Origin: JBDHAC01 sp039589195
Lineage (GTDB): Bacteria > Gemmatimonadota > Gemmatimonadetes > Palauibacterales > Palauibacteraceae
Direction of reading: 5' to 3'
DNA: 64,000 bases
Assembly: GCA_039589195.1 (NCBI GenBank)
Contig: JBDHHV010000002.1
Location: 1 to 64,000, forward strand
In this document: one piece after another, positions 26,201-33,433 of the stretch
Layout of the letters: each line of letters opens with the position of its first letter
How positions within the stretch are numbered: position 1 is the first letter of the stretch
The notes under the pieces: generated by a model
What the model was told of the DNA's origin: nothing
Database searches by the model: none
The model's input: only the letters and a program-made list of their open reading frames with translations
Position numbers and translations under genes: made by a program

Positions 26201-27079
26201 GTCGTTCAGGTAGAACTCGTCTTCCTCGGCGAGCTCGAAGCGACGGACGAAGTCTCCGATCCTCGTGACCCGGTAGTGGTCGGCGAACTCCGGAACGACC
26301 TCGTAACGCTCGCCCCGGCGCACCATGACCCGCTCCGAGGTCCGGTCTTCGGGGGGGAACAGGTCGCGCGCGACACGAGTCTTGTTGTTGGTGACGTAGA
26401 GGTCCAGGTCGCCATCCCCGTCGACGTCGGCGAGCGTCATGCTCCGGCTGGCGCGGGATACCCGGAAGCCGGCCTCCCCGGACACGTCGGTGAAGACACC
26501 TGTCCCGTCGTTGATCAGCAGACTGTTCGGGTGACCCGTCGCCGTGACGATGAGGTCGAGATCGCCGTCCCCATCCACATCCGCGAACGCCGCCCCCGTC
26601 GACGCACGGTCCGCCAGGGCGACCCCCGCGCCCTCCGTGATCTCCTCGAACTGCCACCCACCCAGGTTCCGGTACAGGGCGTTGGGGCCGGCGATACGAC
26701 ACAGGTATACATCGGTCCGCCCGTCCCCATCCACGTCGCCCAGCGCCACCCCCGACCCATCCGCCAGCGTACGATTCTCGAGCGCGAGCGCCGCGGGCAG
26801 CTCGTTCGCAGCTTCGATCCCGGTTCGCCCGGGCGACAGGATCTCGAACCCTGCCGTCTCCCGGCCTTCGACGTCGAGCGCCAGCCAGCGGTGGTCCGCG
26901 CCCTCCTGCCATTCGGCCGGCGCATCCCCTCCACACCCGACCACGAGCGCGGTCAGACACATGAGCCCCGCGAACAGGGCATGCCCCGTGAGGAGGGCGG
27001 GCCCCGTGACGAGGGCGCGCCCCGCATGGCGCGCGGGCCCGGAGACGAGCACCGGCTGTCCGCGCTCCGGGTCATTCAC
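23279..27079 (-). CDS. CRTAC1/ASPIC-UnbV FG-GAP repeat lipoprotein (paralogue B)
   Basis: This 1266-residue paralogue of the next gene has the same plan: a lipoprotein signal (MCLTALVVGCGG), FG-GAP blades with DxDGDG loops, an ASPIC/UnbV domain in the middle (GIGATIHVLGGSVAEQRREV), a second run of blades and a terminal ASPIC/UnbV domain (GVGAGLRVLYAAGSGPVREI). Long stretches match paralogue A, such as ASDWTWGALFLDVDLDGYED versus GSDWTWGALFLDVDLDGYED. The start is uncertain. A GTG at 27079 overlaps the end of the peptidase gene (GGTGAATGA) and is taken here; a GTG at 27052 is possible. The leader DNA around 26970-27050 holds imperfect repeats. It is the middle gene of the unit. Confidence 0.86.
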   Translation of the reverse strand: MNDPERGQPVLVSGPARHAGRALVTGPALLTGHALFAGLMCLTALVVGCGGDAPAEWQEGADHRWLALDVEGRETAGFEILSPGRTGIEAANELPAALALENRTLADGSGVALGDVDGDGRTDVYLCRIAGPNALYRNLGGWQFEEITEGAGVALADRASTGAAFADVDGDGDLDLIVTATGHPNSLLINDGTGVFTDVSGEAGFRVSRASRSMTLADVDGDGDLDLYVTNNKTRVARDLFPPEDRTSERVMVRRGERYEVVPEFADHYRVTRIGDFVRRFELAEEDEFYLNDGAGRFEPVSFTGGRFLDERGEPLTEAPRDWGLSVRFHDLNGDAIPDLYVCNDFESPDHIWINDGGGRFRAAPPELIRTTSLACMTLDFADVDRDGVEDLFTADMEGVDEVRRKRILPQMLPDTTGPGDLTSRPQRTRNTLQLNRGDGTYADLAPMAGITGSDWTWGALFLDVDLDGYEDLLLTTGHAWDLLDADLQMRAGEARGQIDWQVENRLYPPLLLPNLAFHNRGDSTFDERSERWGFGVEPDIAQGIAGGDLDGDGDSDLVVSRLNAPPLVLRNESSAPRVRVRLDGLAPNTRGIGATIHVLGGSVAEQRREVTATASYLSSSEPAYTFAAGGDGPLSIEVRWPSGETTRVDGVVPNRLYEVREPEAAPGIPTSAPATAAGALIFEQVPLGHAHAESSFDEFLRQPLLPYRLSQLGPGVSWIDVDGDEDPDLVVGSGSGGRLALYRNDAGRLSPVSVEMPASSLDQSTILGLPTADGGVELLIGQMNYEASSPQEAREVPSVLRARLAGLGTGRASAHVGPAVPGALPTVGPLALADVDADGDLDLFVGGRVAPTVYPTAVPSRLFRNVEGVFEPDTGMDPLLGAIGMVSAALFSDVDQDGDPDLVLALEWGAIRLFRNDAGAFRDATRQYGLDAWSGPWNGLASGDLDEDGRPDLIATSWGDNTGFEATPEHPLYLYHGDVDGNGTYEVVRARHDTRIGDIASLEPLRRLERAIPALRRFVPSFEAYSEATFTAVFGEQLSAATRLEARTLSHTLFLNRGDRFEPVRLPSAAQVAPAFYVGVADLQGDGHEDVFLTQNFFATEPETPRYDAGRSLWLAGDGSGALEPVPATESGVAVYGDPRGAALADYDGDARTDLVVSQNGTATLLFRNVGAEPGLRVRLLGPPGNPHGVGAGLRVLYAAGSGPVREIQSGSGYWSQNDLVQVLGLREPPRAIEVRWPGGVVTETPVPEGVTELEIPMPVPAEDR

Positions 27080-29645
27080 CGTCGGCAGATCCCGCGGCCT
27101 GGGTACCGATCGAGCGCTGAAAGAGCTCGAAGATGCGGCGGTACTCGTCGGTCCACGACGTCGGCTCCACGAAGCCGTGGTTCTCCACCGGGTAGACCGC
27201 CATCTCCCAATTCTCCTTGCCGAGCTCGATGAGGCGCTGCGCCAGACGCACCACATCCGAGAAGTGCACGTTCGTGTCGTACATCCCGTGCGCGATCAGG
27301 AGATGCCCCTTCAGGCCGTCGGCGAAATAGATGGGTGAGGAGCGGCGGTACGCCTCCTCATCTCCGTCGGGGAGGTTGAGGATACGGCTCGTGTACCAGT
27401 GGTTGTAGTGGGCCCAGTCGGTCACCGAGCGGAGCGCGGCGCCTGCCGCGAACACGTCCGGTTCCGTGAACAGCGCCATCAGCGTGATGAACCCGCCGTA
27501 CGAGCCGCCGTAGATGCCGATGCGACCCGGATCCACGCCCTCGGCGCTCGCCAGGTAGCCAGCCCCATCGACCTGATCGCTCAGATCCCAGCCGCCCATG
27601 TGCCGGTAGATCGCGGTGCGCCAATCACGCCCGTACCCCGCCGAGCCCCGGTAATCGATGTCGAGAACGGTATATCCGTTGGCGGCGAGGAAGTGGTGGA
27701 ACATGTACTCGCGGTAGTAGCTCGACCACCAGTTGTGCACGTTGTGCAGGTAGCCCGCCCCGTGAACGAAGACCACCCCCGCTCCGTTCGCACGGGCGCC
27801 CACGTCGGAGGGCCGGTAGATGCGAGCCGGCACGCCGGTCCCATCACGGGCTTCGACCCGCACGATCTCGGGCTGGATCCAGGGGAAGGTCAGCCACTCG
27901 GCCGTCGGCGATACGGTCACCTGGTCGAGCGCGGAATCGATGTCATTATCGCTCACGAACAACTCGGGCGGCCGGTTGGAACGCGAGACGAGCACAGCCA
28001 GCCGGTCCCCACCGGGTGAGGGGGTCGTCCGGTACGATCCTTCGCCGGCCAGCACCTGCGTCCGCCGCGCGCCGTCGAACTCCATCCGCCACGGGTGAAG
28101 GTCGAACGGCGACACCTCGCTCGTGTGGAGCAGGAACCTGTCGCGTCCCTCTGGGATCGTGACCGACTGCACCTCCCACTCGCCGCTCGTGAGCTGGCGC
28201 CGGTCCGAGCCGTCCACGTCGATCGCGTACAGGTGGGCGTAGCCGGTTTCCTCGCTCACGTACCACGCCCGCGGTCCGTCCGCGGACACGGGGGCGTCGT
28301 CCGGGAACCAGCCGAGGCACCCACCACCGAAGCGCGGGAAGCACGGACCACCGACCCAGGCCTCATCCTCGTGAGAATCCAGCAACGTGAGCTCGCCGGT
28401 CGCGGCCTCGAGCGCGTACAGGCGCCAGGCCTTGTAGTCGAAGTCGACCGCGAACAGGAGACCGTGCGTGCCCTCATCGTTCCACCCGGCGAACCGGGCG
28501 ACGGCCAGGGCCGGGGTCTTCGCTCCGGATTGCCGCGTGGCCTCGGCCCCTCCGGCACCCTCGCCCGCCCCGGCGCCCTCGGCTGCCCCGGCACCCTCGA
28601 CGGCCCCCGGCTCGTCGGCCTCGGCCTCCGCTGCGGGCTCATCGCCCTCTTCCGCATCGGACGCGGTCAGATCCAGCCAGGTCGCCCCACCCGTCTCCAC
28701 GTCTATGAGAGCGATACGGGCCTCGGACTGTTCGTCCCCGACCTTCGCCCGCACCTGGCTGTCCTCCGTATATCCGGAAGTGGTCACCCAACGCGGAACG
28801 AGCGTCTGCGTGGCGTCCTGAGCCGGCTTTGTCACGGTCGCCACCACGAACGCGCCCGTCGGGTCGGGCGCGAGGGCCTGTACGCGCTCTATCGAATCCA
28901 GGTACAGCGGCTCCGGGCGCTCGGCCTCTCGCCGGTCTTGATCGGCTTCCCGGCGCTCGTCCCGCTCTTCCGCGACGCGCACATGCTCGAACAGCTCGCG
29001 CTGCTGCTCTTCCAGGAACCCTTTGTGGCCTTCGGCGGGCTCGTCGTCCTTTGGCGCGGGGCCGCTGCGGACGTCCGTCAGCTGGCGCACGGCTCCATCG
29101 GCACGCGTCAGCGAGTACAGGTTGCCGTTGCGGCGGAATAACACCTGCTGGTCATCACCCGAGAAGGCGGGCGAGCTCTCCGCCTCGGTCGTCCGGGTGA
29201 GTCGGCGTACCGATCCGGTGGCGCGCTCGACCAGGTACAGATCGCCTTCGACCGAGGTCACACGCCACGCGTGGTCGGCCGACACGTCGCCACCGGAAAA
29301 GTGCACGGCAAGCGAGTCCGCCGCCTCGTCGTCGAGCCGTTCCGGTTCTCCACCGGTGGCCGGGACCCGGTACAGATCGCGCTCCTCGTGCCACGCCTGA
29401 CCTCCCGGAAGCCACCGGAAGTAGATCCACTGCCCATCATCGGTCCATCGAACGCCCGTGGGGGCCTGACCCACCAGCTCCGCGCCCCGCATGATGCTCT
29501 GGATTGTGAGCGGGAACTCGAATCCCACCGTCACCTCGGGTTCCTGCAGAGCGGTCGTTTGCCCCAGCAATGGCCTGGCCGGCAGGAGGGTGAGGACGGA
29601 AAGCGCCAGTACACGGTGGTTTGCTACCGGTAGTCGCATCGTCAT
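27072..29645 (-). CDS. Secreted S9 family peptidase (prolyl oligopeptidase/DPP IV type)
   Basis: An 857-residue serine peptidase with a signal peptide (VLALSVLTLLPARPLLGQ), an N-terminal WD40-like beta-propeller and a C-terminal alpha/beta-hydrolase domain. The catalytic triad is readable: Ser715 in GGSYGG, Asp790 in HGMYDTN and His823 in ENHGF. These enzymes trim di- or oligopeptides, often after proline or alanine. Between propeller blades, at about residues 330-370, lies a low-complexity insert of Glu, Ala and Gly (EGAGAAEGAGAGEGAGG) that is unusual for the family. It leads a three-gene unit whose other members are tandem CRTAC1 lipoproteins. Its final codons overlap the presumed start of the next gene. 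The start may be the ATG at 29645 or at 29639. Confidence 0.9.
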   Translation of the reverse strand: MTMRLPVANHRVLALSVLTLLPARPLLGQTTALQEPEVTVGFEFPLTIQSIMRGAELVGQAPTGVRWTDDGQWIYFRWLPGGQAWHEERDLYRVPATGGEPERLDDEAADSLAVHFSGGDVSADHAWRVTSVEGDLYLVERATGSVRRLTRTTEAESSPAFSGDDQQVLFRRNGNLYSLTRADGAVRQLTDVRSGPAPKDDEPAEGHKGFLEEQQRELFEHVRVAEERDERREADQDRREAERPEPLYLDSIERVQALAPDPTGAFVVATVTKPAQDATQTLVPRWVTTSGYTEDSQVRAKVGDEQSEARIALIDVETGGATWLDLTASDAEEGDEPAAEAEADEPGAVEGAGAAEGAGAGEGAGGAEATRQSGAKTPALAVARFAGWNDEGTHGLLFAVDFDYKAWRLYALEAATGELTLLDSHEDEAWVGGPCFPRFGGGCLGWFPDDAPVSADGPRAWYVSEETGYAHLYAIDVDGSDRRQLTSGEWEVQSVTIPEGRDRFLLHTSEVSPFDLHPWRMEFDGARRTQVLAGEGSYRTTPSPGGDRLAVLVSRSNRPPELFVSDNDIDSALDQVTVSPTAEWLTFPWIQPEIVRVEARDGTGVPARIYRPSDVGARANGAGVVFVHGAGYLHNVHNWWSSYYREYMFHHFLAANGYTVLDIDYRGSAGYGRDWRTAIYRHMGGWDLSDQVDGAGYLASAEGVDPGRIGIYGGSYGGFITLMALFTEPDVFAAGAALRSVTDWAHYNHWYTSRILNLPDGDEEAYRRSSPIYFADGLKGHLLIAHGMYDTNVHFSDVVRLAQRLIELGKENWEMAVYPVENHGFVEPTSWTDEYRRIFELFQRSIGTQAAGSADGE
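28541..28650. repeat. Low-complexity GC-rich repeat inside the S9 peptidase gene
   Basis: Degenerate short repeats of the kind GGGGC(A/G)CC(C/G)TCG encode an Ala-Glu-Gly tract inserted between propeller blades. Such tracts arise by replication slippage and are likely to vary in length between strains. Confidence 0.6.
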
Positions 29646-29782
29646 GCTCGCGGCTCGGGTAACTCGACGTCGGCACGCGGACCCGGGCTGTCGCCGGGCG
29701 CGCCTATGTGTCGGGAGAAACTACGGTGAGGTGGTATTGCCGCCAGCGCGGAGGGTTCGCGGGGGGGGTCAGCGGCGGGGTA

Positions 29783-30706
29783 TCAGCCGACCATCACCTC
29801 GCGTCGCATGGAGAGGGCCTCCACGCACCCGGCGACCTGCTCCTCCCAGCGTGGGAGCCCGAGGCCGAACCTCTCCTTCAGCTTGCGACCGCTCAACAGA
29901 CTGTTCCGTGGCCGGTGGGCGGCGGTCTCGTACTCGGCCGAGGTAATGGGCCGGATGCTCTCCAGACGTAGCTGGGGGTCTCCCACGCGACGCAAGCAGG
30001 CCGCGATCTCCTCGGCGAAGCCGTGCCACGTCGTCCGACCCGGGCCGGCCAGGTGGTACAGGCCTCCGTGCTCGATCAGCGTCTCGGCCAGCGGCGGGCT
30101 CTTCCCGGACGCGTGCCGCAGCAGCTCCGCGGTGGCGGCAGCGATCTCCCAGCACCATGTCGGACTCCCGGTCTGGTCGTTCACCACCGACACCTCCACG
30201 CGGCGCCTGAACAGATCGAGCATGGTCGTGAGGAAGTTGCGCGTCCGACCGCCGTACACCCAGGCCACACGCAGGATCAGGTGCGGAGCGCCGACGGATC
30301 GCACGCCCTCATCCCCCAGTAGCTTGGTGCGGCCGTACACGCTCAGCGGTCCGGGGGCGTCATCTTCCTCGTATGGCTCGTCCTTCTCTCCGTCGAACAC
30401 GTAGTCGGTGGAATAGTGGACGAGCGGCACAACCAGCCGGGCGGCTTCCTCGGCGAGAATCCGGGGGGCGTGCGCGTTGACGGCGAGCGCTTCATCGGGC
30501 TCGGACTCGGCGCGGTCCACGTCGGTGAACGCGGCCGCGTTGACGATCAGGTCCGGACGGAGCGCGCGCACAGTGCCCACGATCTCATCCGGGTCTGCCA
30601 GGTCCAACTCCGCCCGGTCCGTGGCGTGGACCTGTCCGAGCGGTGCGAGGGCGCGAACCAGCTTTGACCCGACCTGCCCGTTCCGGCCCGTCAGAAGGAT
30701 CTTCAT
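29783..30706 (-). CDS. rfbD: dTDP-4-dehydrorhamnose reductase
   Basis: This is the last step of dTDP-L-rhamnose synthesis, reducing dTDP-4-dehydro-L-rhamnose with NAD(P)H. The 307-residue protein begins with the Rossmann loop TGRNGQVGSKLV, then DLADPDEIVGTVRALRPDLIVNAAAFTDVD, and has the active-site YGRTK (Tyr-x3-Lys). It also has the family hallmarks VHYSTDYVFDG and RVAWVYGGRTRNF. Its ATG overlaps the rfbC stop by one base (TGATG). It is the end of the rfbB-A-C-D set and the last gene of the 27-kb minus-strand glycan region. No terminator is evident in the 137 bases that follow before the S9 peptidase gene. Confidence 0.95.
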   Translation of the reverse strand: MKILLTGRNGQVGSKLVRALAPLGQVHATDRAELDLADPDEIVGTVRALRPDLIVNAAAFTDVDRAESEPDEALAVNAHAPRILAEEAARLVVPLVHYSTDYVFDGEKDEPYEEDDAPGPLSVYGRTKLLGDEGVRSVGAPHLILRVAWVYGGRTRNFLTTMLDLFRRRVEVSVVNDQTGSPTWCWEIAAATAELLRHASGKSPPLAETLIEHGGLYHLAGPGRTTWHGFAEEIAACLRRVGDPQLRLESIRPITSAEYETAAHRPRNSLLSGRKLKERFGLGLPRWEEQVAGCVEALSMRREVMVG

Positions 30707-31311
30707 CAGGTAGCGAAGGCCGGATGGGTCTCCAGAGCCGACTCCACGACGCCTGTGAACTCAGGCAGCCGGCCGGCGGCCCGAAGCTGCTCGAGCGTCA
30801 GGCCGGCTTCGTCTTTGGGCGACAGCACGGGAGTGCGTAGCGGCCAGTCGATCGAGGCCGCGGGGTCGTTCCATAGCAGCGTGTGCTCGTGACTCGGCTC
30901 GTACAGTGCGGTGCATTGATACACGAGGTCCACTTCGTCGCTGAGCGCTATGAACCCGTGCGCGAAATCGGGCGGCACGTACAGCTGCCTTCCGTTCTCG
31001 GCGGACAGCCGAACGCCGATCCAGCGCGCGAACGTGGGCGAGCCGACCCGGATGTCGACCGCCACATCAAACACCTCTCCGCGCGTCAGCGACACCAGCT
31101 TCCCCTGCGGGCGAGGGTATTGAAAGTGGAGCCCTCGCAGTACGCCGAAGAGCGAGCGGGAGCAGTTCACCTGGACGAAGTCTTCGTCGATCCCGGCCGC
31201 GCGGTAGCGCGGCGCCTGGTAGCACTCCACGAACGCGCCGCGGGTGTCGCGGTGGATTTCGCGGTCCACGAGTATCGGCCCGCTCGGCTCGTGAATGGGA
31301 TAGAACTTCAT
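30706..31311 (-). CDS. rfbC: dTDP-4-dehydrorhamnose 3,5-epimerase
   Basis: The 201-residue cupin-fold enzyme inverts C3 and C5 of dTDP-4-dehydro-6-deoxyglucose, the third step of dTDP-L-rhamnose synthesis. Recognisable motifs are DTRGAFVECYQ, FVQVNCSRS, the catalytic-histidine segment RGLHFQYPRPQGKLV, VAVDIRVGSPTF and the strongly conserved YVPPDFAHGFIALSD. Start and stop codons overlap those of both neighbours by one base (TGATG), so rfbA, rfbC and rfbD are translationally coupled. Confidence 0.95.
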   Translation of the reverse strand: MKFYPIHEPSGPILVDREIHRDTRGAFVECYQAPRYRAAGIDEDFVQVNCSRSLFGVLRGLHFQYPRPQGKLVSLTRGEVFDVAVDIRVGSPTFARWIGVRLSAENGRQLYVPPDFAHGFIALSDEVDLVYQCTALYEPSHEHTLLWNDPAASIDWPLRTPVLSPKDEAGLTLEQLRAAGRLPEFTGVVESALETHPAFAT

Positions 31312-32294
31312 CAGTCGAGACCTTCCTCCAGGATCAGCCTCAGGTAGTGCCCGTAATCGGTGTGCTCGATCGGCTCGATCGTCTTCGCCAGCCCGACGGT
31401 GTCGATGAAGCCCATCCGGTACGCGACCTCCTCCGGACAGGCGATCTTGAGCCCCTGGCGGTCTTCTACGGTGCGGATGAAGTTCGCGGCCTCCAGCATG
31501 GAACCCGGGGTCCCGGTATCGAGCCAGGCGTCGCCCCGCCCCAACTTCTCCAGCCGGATCGCACCGCGCTCGAGATAAGCGCGGTTCAAGTCCGTAATCT
31601 CGAGCTCGCCGCGCGCGGAAGGTCTCAGGCCGGAGGCTAGCTCCGAAGCCTGGCCGTCGTAGAAGTAGAGCCCCGTGACCGCGTAGTGTGAGCGCGGCTG
31701 TCGTGGCTTCTCCTCGAGACCTATGACACGGTTCTCGGCGTCGAACTCCGCCACCCCGTACCGTTCCGGATCGTGGACCCGGTAGCCGAACAGGGTTGCC
31801 CCGTTCAGCTCGGCGGCGGCCCGGCGCAGACGCGAGGCGAGGCCGTGCCCGTAGAAGATGTTGTCCCCGAGGATCAGAGTGGATGGCTCGGCCCGCAGGA
31901 ACTCATCTCCGATCACCAGGGCCTGGGCGATCCCCTCGGGCGCCGGCTGCACGGCGTAACGCAGGTCGAGCCCCCATTGCGCCCCGTCCCCGAGCAGGCG
32001 CTCGAACGCGGCCTCGTCCTCTCGCGTCGTGATGACGAGGATCTCCCGAATCCCGCACAGCATCAGCGTGCACAGCGGATAATAGACGAGCGGCTTGTCG
32101 TAGACGGGGAGCAGTTGCTTGCTGGCGGCCCGCGTCATCGGGTGGAGCCGGGTTCCGGAGCCGCCGGCGAGCAGGATCCCACGCCGGGTCGAGACGGGGA
32201 TCGCCGCCGGACGCGCGCTTGCTCGCTCGCCTGCTCGCGCGGGAGACGAGTCCCGCTCGACCGCCACCGCGGCGGTCCCGGCTTCCCCGCTCAC
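31311..32294 (-). CDS. rfbA: Glucose-1-phosphate thymidylyltransferase
   Basis: The enzyme makes dTDP-glucose from dTTP and glucose 1-phosphate, the first step towards dTDP-L-rhamnose. The nucleotide loop GILLAGGSGTRLHPMT, the substrate segment SKQLLPVYDKPLVYYPL, LILGDNIFYGHGL and the VIGLEEKP motif are all intact. A GTG at 32294 overlaps the rfbB stop (GTGA) and is taken as the start. It gives 327 residues, about 35 more than usual, with a basic and Ala-rich N-terminal tail; a later GTG would shorten it. It lies between rfbB and rfbC. Confidence 0.93.
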   Translation of the reverse strand: MSGEAGTAAVAVERDSSPARAGERASARPAAIPVSTRRGILLAGGSGTRLHPMTRAASKQLLPVYDKPLVYYPLCTLMLCGIREILVITTREDEAAFERLLGDGAQWGLDLRYAVQPAPEGIAQALVIGDEFLRAEPSTLILGDNIFYGHGLASRLRRAAAELNGATLFGYRVHDPERYGVAEFDAENRVIGLEEKPRQPRSHYAVTGLYFYDGQASELASGLRPSARGELEITDLNRAYLERGAIRLEKLGRGDAWLDTGTPGSMLEAANFIRTVEDRQGLKIACPEEVAYRMGFIDTVGLAKTIEPIEHTDYGHYLRLILEEGLD

Positions 32295-33352
32295 GCGCTC
32301 ACCCCCAACCGCTCGCCGCCATACGTCGTCTCGCGGGTGCGGGCCCACCAGGTCTCGTGGTCCAGGTACCACTGGATCGTGCGTCCGAGACCCGTCTCGA
32401 AGCTCTCGAGGGGCTCCCAACCCAACTCGCGGCGCGTCTTGCTCGCGTCGATCGCGTATCGTCGATCGTGCGCGCGTCGGTCGGCCACGAAGCTGATCTG
32501 ACTCCGGAAGCTGCGGCCGTCACCGCGCGGGCGAATCGCGTCAAGGGTGTCACAGAGCTGGTTTACGACCTGGATGTTCTGCCGTTCGGCGCTCCCGCCT
32601 ATCCCGTACGTCTCGCCGACCCGGCCCCGCAGCAGGACCGCCATGAGCGCCCGCACGTGATCCTCCACATAGAGCCAATCCCGCACATTGCGCCCATCCC
32701 CGTACACGGGGAGCGTCCTCCGCTCGAGAGCGCGCAGGATCATGTTCGGGATGAGCTTCTCGGGGAATTGGAACGGGCCGTAGTTGTTGGAGCAGTTCGT
32801 GACGATGACGGGCAGGTCGTACACACGTTGCCACACGCGCGCGAAGTGGTCCGCGGCGGCCTTGCTGGCCGCATACGGCGAGTTGGGGTCGTACGGCGAC
32901 GACTCCGTGAAGAAGCCTCGCGGCCCGAGCGTACCGAACACCTCGTCCGTGGATACGTGGATGAAGCGGAACTCGGTCTGATCGATCTCATCCGGGTCTA
33001 CGTAGTGGCGGCGCGCTTCCGTCAGGAGGGTGCATGTCCCCACCACGTTCGTGTGCAGGAAGAGCATCGGCCCGTCGATCGACCGATCCACGTGCGACTC
33101 CGCGGCGAGGTGGAAGACGGCGCGCGGTCGATACTGCTCGAACAGCCGTCGAACCTCCGCGCCCTCGCAGATGTCCACCTGCTCGAAGCGATAGCGGTCG
33201 GACTGTTCCACCGAAGTGAGCGATTCAAGGTCACCGGCGTACGTCAGACAATCCACGTTCACGACCGCGTGCTCGGTCTCTCGGATCAGATGTCGGATGA
33301 GCGCGGAGCCGATGAATCCAGCCCCTCCCGTGACCATTATCGGTCGATTCAA
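32291..33352 (-). CDS. rfbB: dTDP-glucose 4,6-dehydratase
   Basis: This 353-residue short-chain dehydrogenase/reductase catalyses the second step of dTDP-L-rhamnose synthesis. It shows the NAD loop TGGAGFIGSALI, the catalytic YAASK (Tyr-x3-Lys), the FIHVSTDEVFG strand and TNCSNNYGPFQFPEKLIP, all diagnostic for RfbB. The start is a TTG at 33352, supported by the Shine-Dalgarno GGAGG five bases upstream. It heads the coupled rfbBACD cluster and is preceded by 81 bases after the DUF5916 barrel gene. The product feeds rhamnose to the glycosyltransferases encoded upstream, by inference. Confidence 0.95.
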   Translation of the reverse strand: MNRPIMVTGGAGFIGSALIRHLIRETEHAVVNVDCLTYAGDLESLTSVEQSDRYRFEQVDICEGAEVRRLFEQYRPRAVFHLAAESHVDRSIDGPMLFLHTNVVGTCTLLTEARRHYVDPDEIDQTEFRFIHVSTDEVFGTLGPRGFFTESSPYDPNSPYAASKAAADHFARVWQRVYDLPVIVTNCSNNYGPFQFPEKLIPNMILRALERRTLPVYGDGRNVRDWLYVEDHVRALMAVLLRGRVGETYGIGGSAERQNIQVVNQLCDTLDAIRPRGDGRSFRSQISFVADRRAHDRRYAIDASKTRRELGWEPLESFETGLGRTIQWYLDHETWWARTRETTYGGERLGVSA

Positions 33353-33433
33353 CGACGCCTCCGTTGTCGTCCCGTCATTCGTGTGCCTCCCGGCGGCCTG
33401 CGCGTGCTCCCGCCGCCCGTGCCTGTTCCGCGC

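Noticed and set aside
24783..26213. A 476-residue plus-strand open frame within the CRTAC1 paralogue B region
   Set aside because: It is Ser-, Pro- and Arg-rich with no motif, mirrored from the FG-GAP repeats on the other strand.
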